Of a stretch of DNA of 64,000 bases, positions 63,573 to 64,000 are shown piece after piece (within the stretch, counting starts at the first letter, position 1; every line of letters begins with the position of its first letter). The notes under the pieces are model-generated. The model searched no databases. It was not told where the DNA came from and was given only the letters and a program-made list of their open reading frames with translations. This stretch comes from Deltaproteobacteria bacterium. GTDB taxonomy: Bacteria > Myxococcota_A > Polyangia > Polyangiales > Ga0077539. The position numbers and the translations under genes are program-made. The stretch is from the NCBI GenBank assembly GCA_016704445.1, contig JADJAE010000161.1, forward strand, positions 1 through 64,000, written 5' to 3'.

Positions 63573-63968
63573 GCGAGGACGACCCCCTCTTCCTCGACGT
63601 CGACGACGTACTCGAGATCCACGCGATGCAGCTCGAGGCCCACGGCGGCGGGTCGGGCCTCCGTGATCTCGGGCTGCTCGAGTCGGCCGTGGCCCAGCCG
63701 CAGGCCTGGCTCGGTGGTGGGTTTGCCCATGAGGGACCGTTCGCGATGGCCGCGGCGTACCTCTTCCACCTCGTCCGCAATCACCCCTTCGTCGATGGCA
63801 ACAAGCGGGCGGGTGCTGGCGGCCGTGGTCTTCCTCGATCTGAACGGGATCAGGCTCGACCAGCCGACGGACGCCCTCTACAAGCTGACCATGGGCGTCG
63901 CGGAGGGCCGTCTGGACAAGGCCGCCGTCACGGCAGGACTGCGGCGTATCGCCATGGAGAAGACGTAG
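63569..63968 (+). CDS. Death-on-curing (Doc) family toxin, frameshifted in the active-site loop
   Basis: It starts at GTG 63569. The Fic-fold N-terminus has VDDVLEIHAMQLEAHGG and GLLESAVAQPQ. The active-site motif H-P-F-V-D-G-N-K-R (63782-63808) has Lys in place of the Fic Gly, the signature of Doc kinases that phosphorylate EF-Tu. Straight after it an extra G in GCGGG (63809-63813) shifts the frame; the correct frame continues VLAAVVFLDLNG to TAG 63966-63968. Restored length is about 132 residues. Either the toxin is inactive here or the G is a base error. If real, the operon would encode only an antitoxin. Confidence 0.85.
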
Positions 63969-64000
63969 CGTAGCCGCGGCATCGGTCGCCCTCGCTGCTC

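Overview
The window is about 70% G+C, has short gaps, and uses almost only G/C-ending codons. Gene content points to a myxobacterium-like member of Myxococcota (inference). It holds many secreted lipoproteins with Asp-Ala-Gly linkers, an OmpA protein with thrombospondin-type-3 repeats, a MopE-type metal-binding lipoprotein, an IPT/TIG lipoprotein, a DUF4388 response regulator, very large TPR proteins and a Ser/Thr-kinase fused to a sigma-54 activator. I see no rRNA, tRNA, CRISPR array, prophage or insertion sequence.

Layout. 1-4924 (+): the C-terminal end of an unknown gene, two unknown small genes, a von Willebrand A lipoprotein, an Hsp70-like ATPase and a zincless Fpg/Nei-type DNA glycosylase. 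All of these are broken by closely spaced frameshifts that look like sequence error. 4921-11800: a secreted protein with a caspase/gingipain-like His-Cys pair, an IPT lipoprotein, an AhpD-like protein and a MopE-type lipoprotein. 11921-16421 (+): glnB-glnA, psd and a Pro-rich methyltransferase. 16434-22278 (-): truD-exbB-exbD-tonB, then an OmpA/TSP3 protein and a small lipoprotein. 22344-25715 (+): a four-gene set joined by ATGA overlaps (serine hydrolase, zinc protease, secreted protein, lipoprotein). 25724-30804: envelope proteins, an SCP2 protein beside an alpha-methylacyl-CoA racemase, and a degenerate receiver domain. 30931-35625 (+): a giant kinase/STAND/TPR/GAF/sigma-54 activator, tail to tail with a superoxide dismutase. 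54217-37701 (-): a 16.5-kb co-directional block of a DUF4388 response regulator, two giant TPR paralogues, a PQQ-type propeller, RNase R and a lipoprotein. 54331-56988 (+): pyrR-pyrB and a fatty-acid desaturase. 59330-56971 (-): rpsP-khpA-rimM-trmD-SPOUT methyltransferase. 59501-63968: a metallophosphatase/tetraheme cytochrome, an RlpA-like lipoprotein, a ZU5/DUF4397-like lipoprotein, and an AbrB-type antitoxin with a Doc toxin.

How the genes fit together. glnB-glnA is a nitrogen-assimilation module, and rpsP-trmD is the classical ribosome-maturation operon. exbB-exbD-tonB with the neighbouring OmpA protein serves outer-membrane energisation and anchoring. The 16.5-kb TPR/propeller/RNase R block and the VWA-Hsp70 neighbourhood are the best candidates for poorly described systems.

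Sequence quality. Single-base frameshifts, mostly next to G or C runs, break genes near 5345, 21796, 36455, 43580, 43715, 49060-49125, 50395 and 63810, besides the dense cluster before 5 kb. Wherever I could stitch the frames the protein continues conserved, so I treat these as intact genes with base errors, not pseudogenes.
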